DNA of 54,404 bases from Balneolaceae bacterium (lineage in GTDB: Bacteria; Bacteroidota; Rhodothermia; Balneolales; Balneolaceae). Both the position numbers and the translations under genes were made by a program. Positions 8,842 to 20,300 of the stretch are shown in pieces (within the stretch, counting starts at the first letter, position 1; each line of letters starts with the position of its first letter). The notes under the pieces are model-generated. The model was not told where the DNA came from, ran no database searches, and saw nothing but the letters and a program-made list of their open reading frames with translations. The stretch covers positions 1 through 54,404 of the forward strand of contig JAEPNO010000019.1 of assembly GCA_017643365.1 (NCBI GenBank). The letters run 5' to 3'.

Positions 8842-9117
8842 TTATCGGGCGTCGTCTTGTTCGCCGGTATTAAACGGATTGTGAATGCCAAGTGCTTCAA
8901 GGTCGAAGTCGGCAAGTTCGTAGAGGTAATCCCACGCAGCTTTGCTTGTGCCGTCTTGGTTAACCCAAGTTGGGTGGCTTTGTTTGATTAAACCAACCAC
9001 ACGTTTAGCGTAGGCATTTCTCTCTTCGCCCTCGGGTAATTTTGGGATGGCTGCAATCATTAAATCAAGATTATAGCCGCAGTCGTAGTCTTTTGGTTTC
9101 TTTTGCTCGATGAACAT
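8842..9117 (-). CDS. Short DUF4290-like protein
   Basis: This 91-residue protein resembles DUF4290, a Bacteroidota family of unknown function. The family pattern (short conserved N-terminus, EERN-x-AKR-x2-GLIKQ-like helix, then W-x-Y-L-Y-E-L-ADF-D) is visible as GEERNAYAKRVVGLIKQ and AWDYLYELADFDLEALG. It is shorter than most family members and lacks the long charged C-terminal extension. It is probably cytoplasmic. It lies upstream of menF in the same direction, with 86 bp between them that hold the palindrome. Confidence 0.7.
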   Translation of the reverse strand: MFIEQKKPKDYDCGYNLDLMIAAIPKLPEGEERNAYAKRVVGLIKQSHPTWVNQDGTSKAAWDYLYELADFDLEALGIHNPFNTGEQDDAR

Positions 9118-9259
9118 AGTTTAGATGAATTTCTTTGGCTCAATTTACGGTTATATTAAACTTTGACAAAATCAGCTTCGCAGGTAAATTTTTGCCAATT
9201 TATAGCTTATTATTGCAACGCTTTCAAAGCTGAATCAGGTAATTTTTATATCAACTACA

Positions 9260-10165
9260 TTGGATTTTAAACTTTTATTTAAAGCGCTGCCCATTTTCTT
9301 TATTGGAGTATTATTTAACACTGGATGCGAAAATAGAGCCATTGATCCTTTCGAAGACCGAACTGATGTTTTTTCGATTTATGGGGCATTGAATATGCAA
9401 GATTCTGTGAATACTGTTCGAGTGAAAAATACACAGACTTATTTACTGCAGGATAGTGCTGATATCAAGCCGATGACTTTGAGTTTTGAGAATATGGAAT
9501 CTGGAAATACTGATGTTTTAGATCCTATGATCATCAACTTTAATGGGAACTACACCTATAATTATCCAATCCGAGAAGATTTAAAGCCTGAGCAAAAGTA
9601 CAAAATTACTGTCACCGACCCAGACGGGAAACGATCTACAGCCGTTGCTACCATGCCTGGAATTACAATTCCGGCAGTAGACACACTCGGCATAAATAAC
9701 GATACCGGTTTTGGTGAGCCCGATACGGAGTGTTTTACGGAACACACCTTTTTATTTACCAATGTGAAAGAGGATGAGCAAATCTTTATGTTTTCCGGGA
9801 TCGAGTACAATGGTAGAAAAATCTGGGCACGAACAAGAACGGTTGACGCACCTACGCGAATTGCGAATACAGATACATTGTCTGCTTTACTCAGTGTAAA
9901 ACATCTAATTTTCGATCATTTTCCACTAAGCGATGAACGATATGTTCATGTAAATCCAAGATATTGGCCATCCACCGTACACTGCAGGGAGTTGGATAGC
10001 AATGAAATTACGATCCGATACTTTCATTTAAGTGCCGATTGGAAATTCCTTGATGGCGAAGACATATCTACCGACAACCTTTTTGATTCGGGCGTGGTTG
10101 ATAATGGCATTGGCTTTTTTGGTGGGATGAATTCCGGGGAATATTCTTATCACTTTAAACAATAG
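9260..10165 (+). CDS. DUF4249-like outer-membrane or periplasmic lipoprotein
   Basis: A 301-residue lipoprotein with a hydrophobic leader (residues 5-19) and a lipobox ending FNTGC, making Cys23 the likely lipidation site. The mature region looks like the DUF4249 family of Bacteroidota: an early strand pair, then KYKITVTDPDGKRSTAVATMP, an Ig-like segment, and later extracellular-type strands. The start codon is TTG, because no in-frame ATG would keep the signal peptide. DUF4249 proteins usually accompany SusCD- or TonB-type receptors, but none is next to it here. Substrate unknown. Confidence 0.65.
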   Translation: MDFKLLFKALPIFFIGVLFNTGCENRAIDPFEDRTDVFSIYGALNMQDSVNTVRVKNTQTYLLQDSADIKPMTLSFENMESGNTDVLDPMIINFNGNYTYNYPIREDLKPEQKYKITVTDPDGKRSTAVATMPGITIPAVDTLGINNDTGFGEPDTECFTEHTFLFTNVKEDEQIFMFSGIEYNGRKIWARTRTVDAPTRIANTDTLSALLSVKHLIFDHFPLSDERYVHVNPRYWPSTVHCRELDSNEITIRYFHLSADWKFLDGEDISTDNLFDSGVVDNGIGFFGGMNSGEYSYHFKQ

Positions 10166-10255
10166 CGTAGTAATAGAACTATTTGGCTGTCTGTTCGTGC
10201 ATTTATTTCTTAGTTTTGTTGGCCTAACATCATTTCAAAAATTATATCCTATTTC

Positions 10256-11239
10256 ATGTATCTGAATTCCATTACAGAAGCAATTGGCAATACCCCAATT
10301 GTAAAGCTCAACAAAGTGATGGGTGCCACAGATGGCACTGTTTTAACTAAAGTTGAATACTTCAATCCCGGAAATTCGATAAAAGATCGAATTGCTGTGA
10401 AAATGATTGAGGATGCAGAGGCAAAAGGATTATTAAAACCCGGCGGAACCATTGTTGAAGGCACATCAGGTAATACCGGAATGGGATTGGCTCTCGTCGC
10501 TATCGCCAAAGGGTACAAATGTATTTTCACTACAACCGATAAACAAAGCAAAAGCAAGGTCGACATCTTAAAAGCACTTGGAGCTGAGGTAATTGTTTGC
10601 CCAACCAACGTTGAGCCGGATGATCCAAAAAGCTATTACTCAGTTGCTGCGCGAATCGCTAAAGAAACTGAAAATTGCTACTACCCGAATCAGTACGATA
10701 ATAAGTCGAATCTGCAAGCACATTACGAAACCACCGGTCCTGAAATTTGGGAGCAGACGGAAGGCAAAATCACCCATTACGTTGCAGGAATGGGAACCGG
10801 CGGTACTATTTCGGGAGTAGGTAAGTTTCTGAAAGAGAAAAATCCGGACATTAAAGTAATTGGCATCGATTCGGTTGGATCGGTTTACAAAAAGTATTTC
10901 GAAACCGGCGAATTCGATAAAAATGAAATTAAGCCATACATGACCGAAGGTATCGGCGAGGATATTATCCCCGGAACCATCGAATTTGAATACATCGATG
11001 CAGTGCTTCAGGTTGGTGATAAGGAATCGGCGCTAGAAACCCGTGCTTTGGCTAAAGAGGAAGGCTTATTTATTGGCTGGAGTTGTGGATCTGCAGTTGC
11101 AGGCGCAAAAAAATATATCGAAGAACATCCTTTAAAAGAGGACGATGTTATGGTAATCATTTTACCGGATTCAGGTACGCGGTACATCGGTAAAGTTTAC
11201 AACGACGAATGGATGAAAGAACAAGGATTTTTAGACTAA
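10256..11239 (+). CDS. PLP-dependent cysteine synthase / cystathionine beta-synthase family enzyme
   Basis: The 327-residue enzyme belongs to the fold-type II PLP family that makes cysteine from O-acetylserine or cystathionine from serine and homocysteine. Lys43 in NSIKDR is the expected Schiff-base lysine, EGTSGNTG (68-75) binds the substrate carboxylate, and GMGTGGTISG binds the PLP phosphate. The phrases DPKSYYSVAARIAKE and YDNKSNLQAHY are closer to the cystathionine beta-synthase branch than to classical CysK. No C-terminal CBS domains are present. The DUF3467 gene follows 6 bp later, so the two are probably co-transcribed. Confidence 0.88.
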   Translation: MYLNSITEAIGNTPIVKLNKVMGATDGTVLTKVEYFNPGNSIKDRIAVKMIEDAEAKGLLKPGGTIVEGTSGNTGMGLALVAIAKGYKCIFTTTDKQSKSKVDILKALGAEVIVCPTNVEPDDPKSYYSVAARIAKETENCYYPNQYDNKSNLQAHYETTGPEIWEQTEGKITHYVAGMGTGGTISGVGKFLKEKNPDIKVIGIDSVGSVYKKYFETGEFDKNEIKPYMTEGIGEDIIPGTIEFEYIDAVLQVGDKESALETRALAKEEGLFIGWSCGSAVAGAKKYIEEHPLKEDDVMVIILPDSGTRYIGKVYNDEWMKEQGFLD

Positions 11240-11245
11240 AATATT

Positions 11246-11566
11246 ATGGCACAGAATAACCAGACAGGCACACCAGGCAAGAATTTAGAAATTGAATTAC
11301 CAAACGAGGAGGCTTCAGGCACGTATTCGAATTTGGTGATGATCACTCATTCTCCATCCGAGTTTATCCTTGATTTCATAGCAGTTATGCCGGGCGTACC
11401 GAAGGCAAAAGTTGCAAAACGCATGATACTTACTCCGGATCACGCAAAGCGACTTGCACATGCGTTAAACGACAATGTTCAACGATTTGAAGAGGAGCAC
11501 GGGCCAATTAATACCCGAGAGAAAGTTGAGATTCCGATGTATCGTGGGCCACAGCCTGAGGCGTAA
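11246..11566 (+). CDS. DUF3467 family protein
   Basis: A 106-residue soluble protein of the DUF3467 family, small proteins of unknown function widespread in bacteria. The hallmarks are a YSNLVMITHSPSEFILDF strand-helix, the MPGVPKAKVAKRMILTPDHAKRL block, and an ALNDNVQRFEEEHG helix. The first 15 residues are a hydrophilic disordered tail. It starts 6 bp after the PLP enzyme and probably shares its transcript. It ends 14 bp before the convergent permease gene. Confidence 0.88.
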   Translation: MAQNNQTGTPGKNLEIELPNEEASGTYSNLVMITHSPSEFILDFIAVMPGVPKAKVAKRMILTPDHAKRLAHALNDNVQRFEEEHGPINTREKVEIPMYRGPQPEA

Positions 11567-11580
11567 ATCTCGCTAAGATT

Positions 11581-12663
11581 CTACTTTTTGGTTCGAATAA
11601 GTAGAATCACTCCAATTATAAAAAAAGTGATATGGGGCAGGCTGGCAGCCATTGCCGGCGAGATGGCCCCGTAATATCCGAAGGGCTCTGCTATCTTCAT
11701 AAATGCGAGATAGAGAAAGCTAATGGTTAGCCCAATAGCTAAATAGATTCCTTTTCCACCTCTGCGACGGACCGATGCCACCGCAAATCCAATTAAAATT
11801 ACCACGATAATTGAAAGGGGATAGGCCAATCGGCCGTAGTACTGCACGGTTGGAATATTCACGCCACCTGCACCGCTTCGTTTAATCGATGCGATGTAAT
11901 CAACCGCCTCGCGATACGAAAGTTGATAAATATCGGAAGTGGAGCGAGCTAAATCTTGTGGAAGAATGCTTAATGTAGTGTCTTTCCCCGAAAATTTTGT
12001 CTGCACATAACCCGAATCGGAATACACCCGCTCGGTTACAGAGGTTAGCACCCAGTGTTCTTTCTCGCGATTCCAACTCATACTGGTTGCAAGCAATGTT
12101 TTTTTGATTTCAAGACTATCATAATCCACAAATCGTACGCGATATGCTGTGAGCTGATTTTCATCAAAATAATTCACTTCCATCATGCTGTTTGGTGATA
12201 ACTCGCGATAAATATCGCTGCGATCAATGCGCTCGTTTTTCTGTTTCAAATATTGATTTTCGAAGGTAATGCGCGTTTTATTCGACTTTGGGATGATGTA
12301 AGAATCGAGGTAACTGATTGTGCCGGCAGCAACGATAGCAAATGCAAAGTAGGGCAAAACCAATCGATATAAACTAATGCCGGCAGCTTTAAAGGCAGTA
12401 ATTTCTAGCCGCTCAGAAAGTTGTCCGGTTAAGAAAAGCACAGCTGAGAAAATGGCAACAGGAATCACCAAACGGATCATTTCGGGGATGTAGGGAATGT
12501 AGTACTGTGTCCAAATTTCTTTAAAGGTGGCTCCCCGATCGGTAAAGTCATCGCTATTTTCAGAGAAATCAATCATTATGAAAATGAAGATGAAAATCAG
12601 CAACACAAAAAGAGTGATGGTGAGTAATCTGAAGAATATATATCGATCGAAATGCTTAAGCAC
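11581..12663 (-). CDS. lptG: LptF/LptG-family LPS export permease (LptG-like)
   Basis: One of a pair of LptF/LptG permease subunits that, with the LptB ATPase, extract lipopolysaccharide from the inner membrane and pass it to the periplasmic bridge. The 360-residue protein has N-terminal helices (8-30, 55-80, 98-122), a periplasmic beta-jellyroll (about 125-265), and C-terminal helices ending in an IIGVILLIR segment. The cytoplasmic coupling region includes GQLSERLEITAFKAAGIS. Its start overlaps the upstream permease gene by 8 bp. The F versus G assignment is by convention only. Confidence 0.88.
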   Translation of the reverse strand: MLKHFDRYIFFRLLTITLFVLLIFIFIFIMIDFSENSDDFTDRGATFKEIWTQYYIPYIPEMIRLVIPVAIFSAVLFLTGQLSERLEITAFKAAGISLYRLVLPYFAFAIVAAGTISYLDSYIIPKSNKTRITFENQYLKQKNERIDRSDIYRELSPNSMMEVNYFDENQLTAYRVRFVDYDSLEIKKTLLATSMSWNREKEHWVLTSVTERVYSDSGYVQTKFSGKDTTLSILPQDLARSTSDIYQLSYREAVDYIASIKRSGAGGVNIPTVQYYGRLAYPLSIIVVILIGFAVASVRRRGGKGIYLAIGLTISFLYLAFMKIAEPFGYYGAISPAMAASLPHITFFIIGVILLIRTKK

Positions 12664-14098
12664 TGCGCCTGAATAGTTTAGTTATTCTGATTTCGGTAGA
12701 AAGATGAAGAATCATGCCTATTCCAACGATCGAAAACACAATATTGAATGCCCACATCCCTAAAAACGGACTTATCAGCAAGCGATCGGCGAGTTTTTCG
12801 CCTTGAATAATCGAAATGAAATATACAGTAAGTATAACAGCACTTATGATGGCAGCATATCCAAAATTACCTTTTCGAGTCATCATGCCAATTGGTGCGC
12901 CAAGTAGCACAAACACCACACAAGCCATTGGGATGGATACCTTTTTGTGAATTTCAACCAGATACTTATTTATTCGTTTTAAGCGCCACAGCAAATTTGA
13001 ACTGACGCTTTCGAAATACGAATTGTCTTGCTGCACATTCGTTCGTGCCAAATCAACAACGCGTTTTTGGTGAGCATTTTTGGGAATAAATTGAAGAGTA
13101 AAGAAGTCAGCCTCTTCCGGTAGCGTAACAACAGTGTCTACCGTATCCGGTCGGAAATTTAACTCTCTCGATGGAATAAAAGGGTTGTAAACCTGCTCGC
13201 CATATAAATAATCGAAACTCCCGTTATCTGATGAATTAAGTGTATAGTCCTTTATTTCCTCACGTAGCGTATCAACAACTACAGCCATTGCTTGAGCACT
13301 CATCGTTCGGTCGCTGTCGCTACGTCCGTTTGGATCGGATCGGTTAAACGCCAACTCAGACAGATCAAATGTTAGGCGATACTTACCAAACTTAGTTTTT
13401 TCGAGATTCTCGTCGCCGGTTGTTCTATTTCGCTCCATATACCGGAGAATCTCACCTTCTTCAAGAAAAAGGGTAAGTCCCTCAGAACCTTCACTTTTTA
13501 AGAAACCACGGTTAGCTCTTATATAGGCACGTTTTCGAAGATTCCCGGGCTCCTGAAACAAGGTGATGTTATACAGGCTATCGGTTTCATTATCGATTTC
13601 GCGCACTAAAAAAGTATAGCCTTCGATGCCGTTGTAAAACACATTAGGTTTTAAATCAAAGCCGGGTTTTTTAACCCTGATGTCCATGAAAAGCGATCTT
13701 GCTTTACTGTTGGCTTCGGGCAACACATTATTCGAAAACCAAATTAATCCGAGGCTTAAGATAAATGCAGTAATTAAAACCGGAAGTAATATTCGGGTGG
13801 GATTAATGCCTGAGGCTCGCAATGCGGTGAGTTCATTCAGTTCAGAAAACTTACCAAATGCCATTAAGGTTGCAACAAGCACGGCCATTGGAGCTGCCAA
13901 CACCACCATATACGCTAAATTGGTAGCAATCAATTCGATGATGACGTTAAGTGGGATGTCTTTTCCGATCAACTTATCTACATGCAAAATCAGGAATTGC
14001 ATCAGAAGCAAAAACATCATCGTAAAAAAGCAGAATAGAAATGGGCCTACATGCCTGCGTAGTAAGTCGAGCTGTATTTTATTTTTCCAGAAATTCAA
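12656..14098 (-). CDS. lptF: LptF/LptG-family LPS export permease (LptF-like)
   Basis: The first permease of the lptF-lptG pair, 480 residues. It has the same layout as its partner: hydrophobic helices near residues 18-40, 60-80 and 105-125, the coupling motif GKFSELNELTALRASGI, a large periplasmic domain (about 135-350) with a charged insert, and three C-terminal helices. The start is TTG at 14098. The frame stays open for about 24 codons upstream but contains no ATG or GTG. Transcription diverges from sprA across a 271-bp gap. lptB and lptC are not in the window. Confidence 0.9.
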   Translation of the reverse strand: MNFWKNKIQLDLLRRHVGPFLFCFFTMMFLLLMQFLILHVDKLIGKDIPLNVIIELIATNLAYMVVLAAPMAVLVATLMAFGKFSELNELTALRASGINPTRILLPVLITAFILSLGLIWFSNNVLPEANSKARSLFMDIRVKKPGFDLKPNVFYNGIEGYTFLVREIDNETDSLYNITLFQEPGNLRKRAYIRANRGFLKSEGSEGLTLFLEEGEILRYMERNRTTGDENLEKTKFGKYRLTFDLSELAFNRSDPNGRSDSDRTMSAQAMAVVVDTLREEIKDYTLNSSDNGSFDYLYGEQVYNPFIPSRELNFRPDTVDTVVTLPEEADFFTLQFIPKNAHQKRVVDLARTNVQQDNSYFESVSSNLLWRLKRINKYLVEIHKKVSIPMACVVFVLLGAPIGMMTRKGNFGYAAIISAVILTVYFISIIQGEKLADRLLISPFLGMWAFNIVFSIVGIGMILHLSTEIRITKLFRRSA

Positions 14099-14369
14099 TG
14101 CCGATTGTGATGATTTCGAATACTTTTCGTTGACCTGATGCGTAGTTGATGAAGCGAGTTCGGGTTGCTGATTTTACTGCTCTTTTAGTCTCGAATCACT
14201 TTCAACATACTCAAATATATGGTATTATCTGCGTCTATTTTAATAAAGTATCATCTAAAGCTCAGCCTATAGAACACAGCTACAATACGTTCACAACCTT
14301 GTAGAGATTATTTCGGCAAAACACTTTTTTAGGTTTACCGGTTGGTTCACAGTTATCCTATCGATTTCT

Positions 14370-17300
14370 GTGCTATTTGAAGTACGTGTGGGACATGCCC
14401 AAGAAAGAGATGTAGAAGTAGAAGCAGACTCTACACTTACTTCATCCACACCCGATACATTGGCGGCCGGTATCAGGATTTTTAAAGCTAACCGTATTGG
14501 TTTCGTAAGCACCTTACCTCAGCTTACTTCAGGAAAATTATATTCAGTTTCCGGCGGGAATGTAACCACCGCAGTTAGCTGGGATTCTGTTGATACATAC
14601 ACGATTCAAACGTCTGTTTTAGGCTATAAAAACAGAGTGCCAACCATTACCAATTTTGAGGGCTTCACACAATTAAAGAAGCAACAAGCAAATGAACGAA
14701 TAAGAGCGAAGTTGGTGCAGGAATCAAAAAATCAACAGCAGGAGAGTCGTGGGTTGCTGGATTTCAGTATCAATGTTCCGGGAGGTGAGAACTCAGCATT
14801 TTCTACCATATTTGGGAGTAACGAAGTGAACCTTCGCGTTAACGGTTCCGCCAATATGAATGTAGGTGCTTCGGTTCAAAAGTTGGATGACGGTACGCTT
14901 CCGCCGGATTTAAGAACTCGCGTTGATCCTACCTTCAATCAGAATCTGCAGTTAAATATTCAGGGAACCATTGGGGATAAACTCACCATTGCAACCGATT
15001 GGGATACCGAACGACAATTTGATTTCGAAAACCGATTGAGTATCCGATATGAAGGATATGAGGATGAAATTATCAAAAGCATTGAGATGGGGAACGTTTC
15101 GATGGCTACCGGAAACTCGTTGGTAAAAGGGGGGAGTTCACTTTTTGGGATTAAAGCCGTATCGGAACTTGGTCCGCTAAAGGTTACCACTGTAGTTTCG
15201 CAACAACGTGGTGAAAGCAATACACAAAGTATTTCGGGCGGTTCGCAGGAAAACAGCATCGATTTACGACCCGCTGATTATGAAGACGGGCGCCATTTTT
15301 TCCTCGATTTCTATAACCGACAAGAATTTGAAACGGCCTTAGCTAATCCTCAACAAATACTTCAACCGTATCAAATTACCGAAATTCAGGTGTACGTTCG
15401 CAAAGCCGAGCAAGTGCCGGGCATCAACACGGTAAGCGCTATTGCTTTGCTTGATCTTGGGGTGAATGACGAAGGAAATGATAGTTATGGATTCCCGGGC
15501 AACGATTTTGATCGCTTTCCGCAATCTACTTTAGAAGAACTTCGTCCTACCGACAGTAACGCCACCAACGAGGATTTTGGGGTAACTTCGCAAGAATATG
15601 TAGATGCCATCTTTGAGCAGTTGGTAGAAGGAGTGGATTACACCGTGAATTACTCACTGGGCTACATCAGCATGAAAAGTTTTATCAATTCGGGGGATGC
15701 CATTGCGGTTGCCTACACTTATAGTAATCCTCAGAATCCGGCCGAAGTAATTCAGGTTGGGGAATTGGATACCCAGAATTCGAGCAGAACGTATTTAAAG
15801 CTGCTTCGTCCGGGCGGGATGACAACCCAAGATCGTGCATGGCCACTAACCATGCGTAATATTTACTCGTTGGGTGTATCGGGAATTACACAAGATGGTT
15901 TTGAACTTGAAATAGCGGACACTAGAAACAATATCCCGGAAACGAATCTACCCGGAAGGGCAGAAACACTGCTTGCTGATTTGGGGCTTGATCGCCAGCA
16001 AACCGATGGTTCTATTGGCTCGGATAACCAGATCGATTTTTCGGGAGTTACGCTAGATGCGGGAACCGGCCGAATTATGTTTCCGTATCTGGAACCCTTT
16101 GGCGATCGAATTGCGGAAGTGCTACAAAACTCGACCAATGTGGCCGATTCGGTTGTGGAAGCACTTTCGTTTAAAGAGCTGTACGATCTAAAGCCTATCG
16201 ATGCGAAGCGTTCATCAAAAAATACATTTTATGCAATTTCAGGGAGCTCAAAAGGCGGAGTATCAGGTAGTTTTGTGCTACAGTTTGGATTGGTTGAGGG
16301 TTCCGTTACCGTTACAGCTAATGGAGTAACATTGGTGGAAGGCACGGATTATGAAGTAGATTATTCCTTTGGATCGCTAACCATTTTAAACGAACGATAT
16401 CTTGCACCGGGACAGGAAATCGAAATAGAATACGAAAACAATCAGTTTGCAGTAATTGGGCAAAAGAACTTTACAGGTGTACGTGCAGAATATACAGTTA
16501 GTGATGATATCAGCATCGGTAGCACCTTTTTTAAGCTGAAAGAACAACCGCTATCGGATAAAATCAGAATTGGGAATGAGCCTATTAACAACACCATTCT
16601 CGGTCTAGATGCCAAAGCAAATTTCGATACCCCATGGATCACTCGATTTATTGATAAAATTCCTTTGCTGCAAACCAGAGCAGAATCTAACATCAATTTT
16701 AGCGGTGAGTTTGCTCAATTACGTCCCGGTGTAGCACAAACAAACGCCGTTCAGGAAGCCATCGATCGCGGTGATTTATACAGTGATGAAGAGAATGGTC
16801 TGGTATTTATCGATGATTTTGAAGGAGCCGAATACACAATCAATTTTTCGAATCCAACCCGTTGGAATTTGGCGTCGGCACCGGCCGCTGTTCCGGGACT
16901 AGACGAAGACGCTGATTTCTTTAATGGAAACGCTCAAACTAGTATTCAAACACCGCAATTCAGAAAAGATCGGGCGGATTTAAGATCTCAGTTCTCGTGG
17001 TATGCCATCCCCAGAAATATTTCTGCAAGTCAGGCGCAAATTACTCCCGAAGTTGAAACTATTCGCATCAACGATATTTTTCAGGGTAGAGTGGTTAATC
17101 AACAAGAAACCGATCGAATCACCTCTTTGGATATATTCTACAATCCGAACGCTCGTGGCCAGTACAATTACAATTTCAATCTAAAAGATTTACTGGAAAT
17201 GCAACCGGAGCGAACCTGGGGAGGGATGACGGCAGTAATCCCAACTGGACAGGAAGATTTGGTGCAGAATAATATCGAGTTTCTGGAATTTTGGGTGCAG

Positions 17301-20300
17301 GCAATTTTACCTGAAGGACAGGAGCCAACTGGACAGGAAATTGATTACGAAGGAAAAATTTATATCGATTTGGGCACCATATCCGAAGATATTGTACCAA
17401 ATGCTCGACTCAATACCGAAGATGGTTTATCAACTACCATCAACAATTTAACGGAGGATGACCCCAGCGGGCAGCCTCGTTCGTACATTCCGCCAACGCC
17501 ACCGGTGCCACTTGGGCAATTTTCTACCGATCAGCGTGCACTTGAAGATGTTGGGTTAGATGGAGCTCCAAATCCGGGCACGTTTGGCGCAGAAGACAGA
17601 AATGAAGGAGTTTTATTCCAAGAATTTGTTGATCGTATGCGTGAACAATATGGTGCTTCTTCGCCGGAATACGAAGCCATTGCTACCGATCCATCGAACG
17701 ATGATTACGTTTATTATGGCGAAACTAAGGTGCAAGATTTACCACTAAAAGATCGATTCTATCGCCTGTTGGGCTATCACGATGGAAATACTCCCGAAAG
17801 CGGTGGCAGTGATAATAAAACGGCTATTACCTTAAAGCCCGATTCGGAAGGCTTAATCAGCTCTTCAAGTATTCTGCAAACCAATTCATATTATCAGTAC
17901 GAACTTGATTTCAATCCCGCTGATGTAAATGGGCTCGATGTTGGTACACCGGGCACGTATATCGTTGATAAAATTGAACGCGATCCTTATTACAAAACGT
18001 GGTATTTGGTACGAGTTCCATTGAAGGATTTCACGCGAAAATATGGCGAGATCGATAGTTTCCAGAACATTTCACACATGCGGGTGTGGATGAGTGGCTA
18101 CAAAAAACCTTTCACTCTTCGCTTTGCAACATTTGAGTTTGTGGGTAGCCAATGGAATAAAGTAGATAATTTAACCGAATCGCCGGCTACACTCGATGGC
18201 TTCGAAGTGTCGACCATCAACATCGAAGAAAATGCAAACAGAGTTCCTTTTCCATATCGCCAGCCTGATGGCTCAATTCGCGCGATAAATCGTGGTGCTC
18301 AAATTCAGACCGTACAAAACGAGCAATCGTTAGTACTTAGTGTTGATGCACTTGGTCCGGGTGAAATTCACATGGTGAAGAAAGTGTATACCGGAAATCT
18401 GAATCTCTTGAATTACTCAAACATGCGGATGTTTGTGCATGGTGAGGGTTTTGATGATCGGGGCGATGCAGAGCTTGTAATTCGAATGGGTAATGATCTT
18501 GAGAATAACTTCTATGAATATCGCCAACCGGTAACACCTTCCGTAGAACGTGATTTTAAATACGATATAAATGATCAAGGCGGATTAGCCGCTGACGCCG
18601 AAGATATCTGGCTATACGATGAAAACAGCATGAATATCATCATTTCGGCACTCAACGTGTTGAAGCAGAACCGAAATTCTGTAAACTTTGATCCTTCGCA
18701 GTTGTTCGAACAAAAAGGACTGTTAGGCGAAGAGGGAGTTGAAGGCGCCGTTCTGGCGATCAAAGGAAATCCATCGCTGGATAAAGTTTCTGAAATCGGT
18801 TTGGGGATTCGTAACCCGTACGATCCATCGGATGTGAACACGCCAGGCGTGGCCAGCTTAAATGCTCAGTTCTGGTTAAACGAGCTTCGTGTATCCGGCT
18901 TTGATAACGAAAAAGGTTGGGCAGCAAACGCCAAATCGAGCGTGAAATTAGCTGATTTTGCAACTCTAAACGCCAATATGACTCGACGTACGAATGGTTT
19001 TGGCGGATTGGAATCGCAATTCGAAAGCAGAAGTGTTTCAGAACAATTCGGGTATAATCTAAGCTCAACCATCAACCTGCATAAACTAGTGCCCGATCGT
19101 TTTGGTTGGAATTTCCCGGTTACCATTTCTACCGCGCGTGATACCCAAACACCTAAATTTTTGCCGGACCAAGGGGATATTCGTCTCACGGATTTTAAAG
19201 ACGCGATAAACTCGAACGAAAATCTATCCTCCGAACAAAAGCAGGATAGTATCAGCACCAGAATCGAGGATATTCAAACCGTTAACGAGCGATTTTCCAT
19301 CAACTTTTCTGATATCTCAAAGAGGAATTCTAAAAGCGAACTGGCAAAGTACACCATCGATAACATGCGGTTGAGTTATGTGTACAACACCGGAAGTGCA
19401 CAAAATCCTCAGTTGCAGTTTCAAAACAAATGGGATTATCAGGCTTCGGTATCGTACAATTTGTCGCTGCGTCGGGTTAAACTATTTACGCCCTTTGGCT
19501 TTACCCGAAATATACCTTTGGTTAAAGTGTTATCCGGTTTTAGGATGGGATATCTGCCAAGTTCTCTCACTTTTTCGTCGGGATTAACCCGTAATTACAG
19601 CGAATCTCGACGACGAAGTTTATCCGATCCAACGGCCATTCAGCCACTTCAGCAGTCGCACAATTTTACGCAACGTAATAACTTCGGCTTGAATTATAAT
19701 CTGACTCCGTCGATACCGATTTCATTCCGAACATCAACGAATTTTGATTTGGCAAATGCGGGCATCGAAAACCGAAATGCAACCGGCGCCGATAGCCTAG
19801 CTTTCGACGTAAAACCTACTTTTGATGTACTTCAAGGCATCGTTTCTGATACGCTTACGGCTCGAAGATCAACCTATCAGGAAACCTACTCGGCCAGTTG
19901 GCGCCCAAACCTGAATCAAATTAAAGCAATTAATTGGCTTACTTATTCCTTGAGTTACGGCGGTGGATTTCAATGGAATAATAGTCCACGAGGTTCAAAT
20001 TTAGGAGCTTCAGTGTCCAATAATTTCCAAATTGATAATTCTATAAAGATAGATGTTGAAGACATACTAGATCGGATTGGATTTATCAGCAAGATGAAGG
20101 AATCGGACGGAGAAGAAACGAAAGAAAGAAAGGCTAATAAAGACGCCCGAAGTAGAGAAGCTGAGCAAGATTTAGCAGACAGTTTACGAACACCGCGTCC
20201 GGCTCCGGATTTAGTAAGAGATTTTAAATATATAGGCCGAAAGGTGTTTTTGGCGGCATTTAGTATGAAAGATCTCTCAGGAAGTTATAAACGAACGAAG

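Noticed and set aside
9164-9194. A Bacteroidota-type promoter (TTTG and near TAnnTTTG) before the lipoprotein gene at 9260
   Set aside because: TTTG at 9164 and AATTTTTG at 9187 have about the right 19-bp spacing, but the TA of the -7 box is missing; too weak to list as a feature.
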